Below, in pieces: positions 60,701 through 64,000 of a stretch of 64,000 nucleotides of DNA; the first letter of the stretch is position 1, and each line of letters opens with the position of its first letter. The translations under genes and the position numbers were made by a program. Source of the DNA: Actinernus sp. WN-2022 (lineage: Eukaryota; Cnidaria; Anthozoa; Actiniaria; Actinernidae); NCBI GenBank assembly GCA_030867875.1, contig JAOWCC010000577.1, positions 141,848,344 to 141,912,343 on the forward strand, read 5' to 3'. The notes under the pieces were generated by a model. It saw nothing but the letters and a program-made list of their open reading frames with translations, was not told the origin of the DNA and ran no database searches.

Positions 60701-62919
60701 GGCTCAACACATGGCAAATGAATGGCTTATAATAAATGTTGACAAGGCTGCTAACGTGACAAGTTTAAATTGTTCTGTTTGCAAAACCTTTGCTGAAAAG
60801 TTGAAAGGTTTGAAAAACTTTTCCCCTGCTTGGGCTTTCACTGGTTCTACTAACTTGAGGTTGAGCAATGCTGAAGGTCATGTGCGTGGAGAACCTCATA
60901 AAAGGGCAATGGATTTTCACTTGAAGGAAGCAAAAGGACAGAGTGTCAGTGAAAGAGCAGAGTCTATGAAAGCAGCAAATGAAGATCGTCAAGAACTTAT
61001 CACAACTGGGATTATGAACATGCAAGAAAGTGATCGTGTGAAGACAAAAATTAAATTTGAGTGGCCTACTTTGTAGCCAAATCAGAATTACCACTGATTT
61101 CATACCCCGAACTTCTAAAGCTAGAGGAAAAGCATGGTGTGGAGATAGGCAACTCATATCGCAATAATATGAGTTGCAACATTTTCATCAATCACATTGG
61201 CGAGGAATTAGGCAGAAATCTGTTACAAAAATTGTCAAATGCAAAATTTTACAGTGTCCTTACAGATGGCTCAGAGGACGTTTCTATCTCCGAGAAAGAA
61301 GCTGTCTTTGTTCAGTATTTAAACACCAATCCCCCCGGACGAGACACCGTTCAAGTAGTGACTTCATTTCTAAGTTTGGTGGATATGAAGAACGGATGTA
61401 CTGCTGCTGATATTGTTCAATCTATACGAAGCAGTTTTCAGAGAATCAACGTCAGTGATGATTGCTTTGAGAATAAATTGATTGGCTTTGCCGCTGATGG
61501 CGCCACTGTTAACCGTGGAAACAGAGAGGGAGTAATATCCATTCTCCAGCGTAACCTTCCTTGGGTGATTTATGTTTGGTGTGTGGCACATCGACTCGAG
61601 CTTTCTCTCAAAGATGCCCTAAAGAGTACTTGCTTCGATGCTATAGATGAAGTGCTGCTTCGACTGTACTACCTGTACTTGCTGTCATAAAATATTCTAC
61701 TTTAGCAGTTACATTCTCAATTACAGTTGATTTCCGGTGTTTAAACTTCACCGGGGAGAACAGCAGTCCTTTATGCTGGGAATCTTAAGAAAATGTTGGG
61801 AATTGGTAGACGACTCATGAAAAACCGACTTTTCAACTGTGGCAAAATGGTCGCCATAGCATGCAAAGCATGATGGTTGGTCTATATTCTTTAAGCTTAC
61901 AATAATTTTGACAGTAGTTGTGCAGCAAATGATAACCAAGGAATTGTTTTTATCTTCTTTCAGTTTAGACACTGGAATAGCAATTACAAAGATGTTTTAG
62001 TAATACAAAATAATAGCCAAATTCAAGGTCTCATTACCATTACAATATCTACTTAAATTAGCGATAGCACTGAAACTGCTAAAAAGACCACCTCAAAATT
62101 AGTCACAATCCCACATTTGAGAGTGATATCTTGTATGGGAGCAAATTAAAACAATTTTGTAGATGTCAGGGTTCAAAATTCGCACAAGCAAACTGGCAAA
62201 ATGCGAGTCAATTTACCGATTTGCTGGTAGAAAATGAATGAACTGGCATTTTTATGCTTGTATTAGGCACCAGGCTTGTTGGTGAGTGGTTTTGCTTGTA
62301 GGTTTCAAACCCACAAGCAACTTTTTGCTTGTTCCTTTGAAAATGAATTTCAAACCCTGGATGTTTGTATGGGGGTGCAAATAAGTTTTGTTGCACCACT
62401 CATACGAACATCTCAAACTTAATTACAAAACAGTCTACATTGTATGTCTTTTGCTACTAAACAAGATGAACACAACATATTGGTTGCAAATTTGGGATAA
62501 GATCTGTGAACCTTGCAAAAGTGAGGGGGGAGGGGTGGAAAAGCATATGCATTTCCTGTTAATAACGGTACCCTCCCCCATTAGAAGAGGTATAACTCTC
62601 AAATTTGGGATTGTGACTAATTTTGAAGTGCTTTTTTTAGCAGTATCAGTGCTATCGCTAATTTAAGTACATATTGTAATGGTAATATCCACCTTGGATT
62701 GGCCTATTGGATTTTATTTGCATAATCACATTAAAACCCTGTACCTACAAGTATTACCCTAATTTTTAATGTTTTTGTACACTGTACTCGATGTCTGTTC
62801 AATGGGGGTTGTCTTAATATCATGTACATGTAACTTAATTGATAGTGATTTATGATTCTGTTTTAGGGTTAAGCTCAAGCATTTCCATAAGTTTGAGGAC
62901 ACTACCGAAGCCCTTGCAG
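57755..62919 (+). CDS. NOP58: NOP58 (Nop5), box C/D snoRNP core protein, first three coding exons (3' partial)
   Basis: Exons 57755-57799, 57920-57996 and 62867-62919, all GT-AG and in phase. They encode MLVLFETPAGYAVFK, then LLDEKKLKQVDDLYKDFETP, then VVKLKHFHKFEDTTEALA. This is the conserved N-terminal domain of NOP58, which with fibrillarin, NOP56 and the 15.5K protein forms box C/D snoRNPs that guide rRNA 2'-O-methylation in the nucleolus. The start is the family's usual MLVLFET. The remaining exons lie to the right. Intron 2 is 4.87 kb and holds two broken genes and several repeats. NOP56 is less likely because its N-terminus differs. No convincing C/D box pair was seen in the introns, although NOP58 introns of other animals can host snoRNAs. 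Confidence 0.94.
57920..57996 (+). CDS. NOP58: NOP58 coding exon 2
   Basis: Encodes LLDEKKLKQVDDLYKDFETP and DAASK; acceptor gtgatttag, donor GT|GTAAGT. Confidence 0.95.
58128..58170. repeat. Short inverted repeat in NOP58 intron 2
   Basis: attaatattgcagcc and ggctgcaatattaat are exact reverse complements around a 13-bp loop. Confidence 0.65.
58676..58775. repeat. Cluster of CCGGTCA / TGACCGG words
   Basis: At least seven copies of ccgg-containing words in both orientations within 100 bp (ggccggtca, gtccggcca, ttgaccgg). This resembles sub-terminal binding repeats of a DNA transposon and may be the left end of the hAT-like element at 60.3 kb, though the F-box copy lies between. The short reading frames across it are not supported as genes. 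Confidence 0.35.
58990..58995 (-). promoter_or_regulatory. Possible poly(A) signal of the F-box/LRR copy
   Basis: AATAAA on the minus strand about 170 bp after the LRR stop codon. Confidence 0.35.
59164..59890 (-). pseudogene. Intronless F-box/LRR gene copy with one frameshift
   Basis: Two overlapping minus-strand frames make one F-box/LRR protein of about 240 residues. Frame one (59890-59786) has a typical F-box: MPHLVLSMIFSYLNDVDRVC and LVCRKW. Frame two (to 59164) continues with IIHSSCVWRKVDFDF and leucine-rich repeats such as LRYLNLSHCTVTD, LEILIIQCC and LKLLNVAYN. The switch lies at about 59790-59805, where one base appears lost or gained right after the F-box. F-box proteins link substrates to Skp1-Cullin ubiquitin ligases, and the LRRs choose the substrate. 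The lack of introns, the antisense place inside NOP58 intron 2 and an AATAAA at 58995-58990 suggest a retrocopy. A sequencing error in an intact gene is the alternative. Confidence 0.75.
60292..61690 (+). pseudogene. hAT-like / ZNF862-like transposase-derived gene, frameshifted and truncated
   Basis: Three plus-strand segments. 60292-60522 has a Cys-rich stretch (CTKCDRK, YRCIGCKIAICNECS, CDECQRD). A second segment, to 61076, has a zinc-finger-like CSVC with a later HVRGEPH, as in TTF-type fingers of ZNF862-like proteins, and ends in TAG. A third, 61061-61690, is in another frame and continues with AYFVAKSELPL, LLKLEEKHGVEIGNSYRN, FYSVLTDGSEDVS, GFAADGATVNRGN and WCVAHRLELSLKDA. The acidic residues in LTDG and AADG and the C-x-x-H-R-L motif are hAT transposase signs. 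One lost base separates segments two and three at about 61060. Homology stops at LYYLY, followed by a stop, so the C-terminal catalytic and dimerisation part is missing. It is non-functional as it stands. Whether it is a decayed transposon or a decayed domesticated gene is open. Confidence 0.7.
62034..62686. mobile_element. Fold-back element in NOP58 intron 2
   Basis: Arms of about 90 bp: attaccattacaatatctac, aattagcgatagcactgaaa and agtcacaatcccacatttg, mirrored at 62595-62686. It ends 180 bp before NOP58 coding exon 3 and contains the next element. Confidence 0.85.
62167..62359. mobile_element. Nested hAT-like MITE
   Basis: Ends cagggttcaaaattc and gaatttcaaaccctg pair. Flanked by gatgt on both sides (62162-62166 and 62360-62364), a possible 5-bp target duplication. 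The inside repeats acaagcaa / ttgcttgt. Confidence 0.65.
62867..62919 (+). CDS. NOP58: NOP58 coding exon 3
   Basis: Encodes VVKLKHFHKFEDTTEALA; acceptor tctgttttag, donor CAG|GTAATG. It ends in phase 1; the next exon is outside the window. Confidence 0.94.
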
Positions 62920-63132
62920 GTAATGGAAAAGTATATCAGAAATGGACCTTTAACATGTGATGACCATCTTGAATAAAGCCATTGTTCATGTCCACCCAGC
63001 CTTGTTCAATAATGTGTTTAACCACAGTGTTTATAACAGTTTGCACTACACTACGTATCTAGCTGAACTATAGCTAGCAGGGCATTTACAGCTGATATAT
63101 ATTTGTTATTGGTTCAGTGGTTTGATAACTAA

Positions 63133-63338
63133 AGGAAGACTTCCAAATAACTAGATTTAATACCATCAAATATGGTAAACATTCTCTGAGGTACCTGGGA
63201 CCCTTTCTTTGGTCTAAACTAAATCAGGACGTCAAAGGTTGTGAAAACTTCAAGTCATTCAAAAGAAAAATAAGACAAAAGGATTTAGCAAGTCTAATAA
63301 ATGAAAATTGTAAGGACTGTCATCTCTGGCAATCTTAA
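63133..63338 (+). mobile_element. Reverse transcriptase C-terminal fragment
   Basis: One frame reads FQITRFNTIKYGKHSLRYLG, PFLWSKLNQDVK and NFKSFKRKIRQKDLASL, ending CHLWQS and a stop, a common retroelement C-terminus. In NOP58 intron 3. Confidence 0.7.
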
Positions 63339-63429
63339 TATTTTAAATTTATGTAATCATCTTAACACAGATTTTATTACATTCCTGTATATCAATGTTT
63401 TTAAGTCACAGATAGACATACAGATAGGC

Positions 63430-63865
63430 TTTGAATGGCATTGCTCCTTCTTATTTCATCGCAGAACCGTTTACAACAGCCTTCATTCCATGTTAAGAGT
63501 TATGGTTTAAGAACCTTTTCTGTTTCTGCTCCCATTCTCTGGAACGCTCTTCCAGATGAGGTCAGGTCTTGTGACAACTTAAATTCTTTTAAATCTAAAC
63601 TAAAGACGCATATTTTTAGGCTTTCCTACTCTTAGTTTTAATTAATTACATAATTCACATTACTTTCATTATACTTTAGGATAAATTATTTTCCTTAGCA
63701 ACGTTTATTTTTAATTATCATATTTTAATATTCTATGTTTCCTACAATTTTTGAATCTGAAATGTAATTGTAAATAGACTTTCTGGAATGTTTATCTTTT
63801 TTAGTACATGTTGTAAAGCGCTTAGAACATTTCGCTATAGGTGCTATATAAATATTATTATATAT
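63430..63865 (+). mobile_element. Second retrotransposon 3' end
   Basis: Encodes NRLQQPSFHVKSYGLRTFSV, APILWNALPDEVRSC and FKSKLKTHIFRLSYS, then a stop, a 3' UTR with gtaaagcgcttagaac and gctatataaatatt, and an AT-rich tail. A different element from 63133-63338, lying right after it. Confidence 0.75.
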
Positions 63866-64000
63866 ATGTATTCACAACTTACATGTAGTTAGAATTAGGT
63901 CACAGAAGAATGTGTACATCAATCAGTTTTACCTTTTTAATCATAGATAGATACATAGATATATATATTTGTTTTAATTTACTCTTTAATTTGTGTCCCC

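Larger units (their letters stand above)
62920..64000. other. NOP58 intron 3, to the window edge
   Basis: Holds the two reverse transcriptase ends at 63133-63338 and 63430-63865; no further NOP58 exon was found. Confidence 0.6.

Noticed and set aside
57800..62866. Intronic box C/D snoRNA in NOP58 introns 1 and 2
   Set aside because: Expected from other animals, but no convincing RUGAUGA...CUGA pair with a terminal stem was seen.

Overview
The window is nuclear DNA of an animal. It shows AG/GT-spliced small exons in long AT-rich introns, a supervillin gene and the start of NOP58, and a very heavy load of non-LTR retrotransposon fragments, tRNA-derived SINEs, hat-like and other inverted-repeat DNA elements, and minisatellites. 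An anthozoan cnidarian such as a stony coral is the best guess. That rests on the overall look (retroelement protein types, frequent tacatgta words) and cannot be proved from the window.

Three protein-coding genes were rebuilt by joining exons with consistent splice sites and reading phases. (1) 1072-37376, plus strand: the C-terminal part of a supervillin (SVIL) homologue, 20 exons and 1044 residues, running through the gelsolin-like repeats to the villin headpiece and stop. Its N-terminus lies left of the window. (2) 43012-53456, minus strand: a six-exon gene for an unrecognised 272-residue type I membrane protein, with a signal peptide, a Pro/Ser/Thr-rich ectodomain, one membrane segment and a basic tail. 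Its first intron is of the rarer GC-AG type. (3) 57755 to beyond the right edge, plus strand: the first three coding exons of NOP58, the box C/D snoRNP core protein. SVIL and the membrane-protein gene converge; the membrane-protein gene and NOP58 are head to head, about 4.3 kb apart.

Two broken genes sit in NOP58 intron 2: an antisense, intronless F-box/LRR gene with one frameshift (59164-59890), and a frameshifted, C-terminally truncated hAT-like/ZNF862-like gene (about 60292-61690).

Almost everything else is repeats, often nested. In SVIL introns: a 27-unit minisatellite ending about 40 bp before an exon (4873-6394); a terminal-inverted-repeat element holding a minisatellite that itself holds a retrotransposon fragment (7512-10174); a Tigger/pogo-like element (15050-15845); a 3.25-kb inverted-repeat element holding a decayed reverse transcriptase (20128-23382); a 75-bp minisatellite (24530-25425); and a piggyBac-like TTAA element (35311-36337). 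From 37 to 63 kb there is a dense series of fold-back elements of 100-800 bp, a nearly full reverse transcriptase reading frame that has lost a catalytic motif (48755-50625), and SINEs.

No intact tRNA, rRNA, CRISPR array or prokaryote-like operon was seen. The genes do not form one pathway: SVIL is an actin/membrane cytoskeletal protein, NOP58 acts in nucleolar RNA modification, and the membrane protein is of unknown role.
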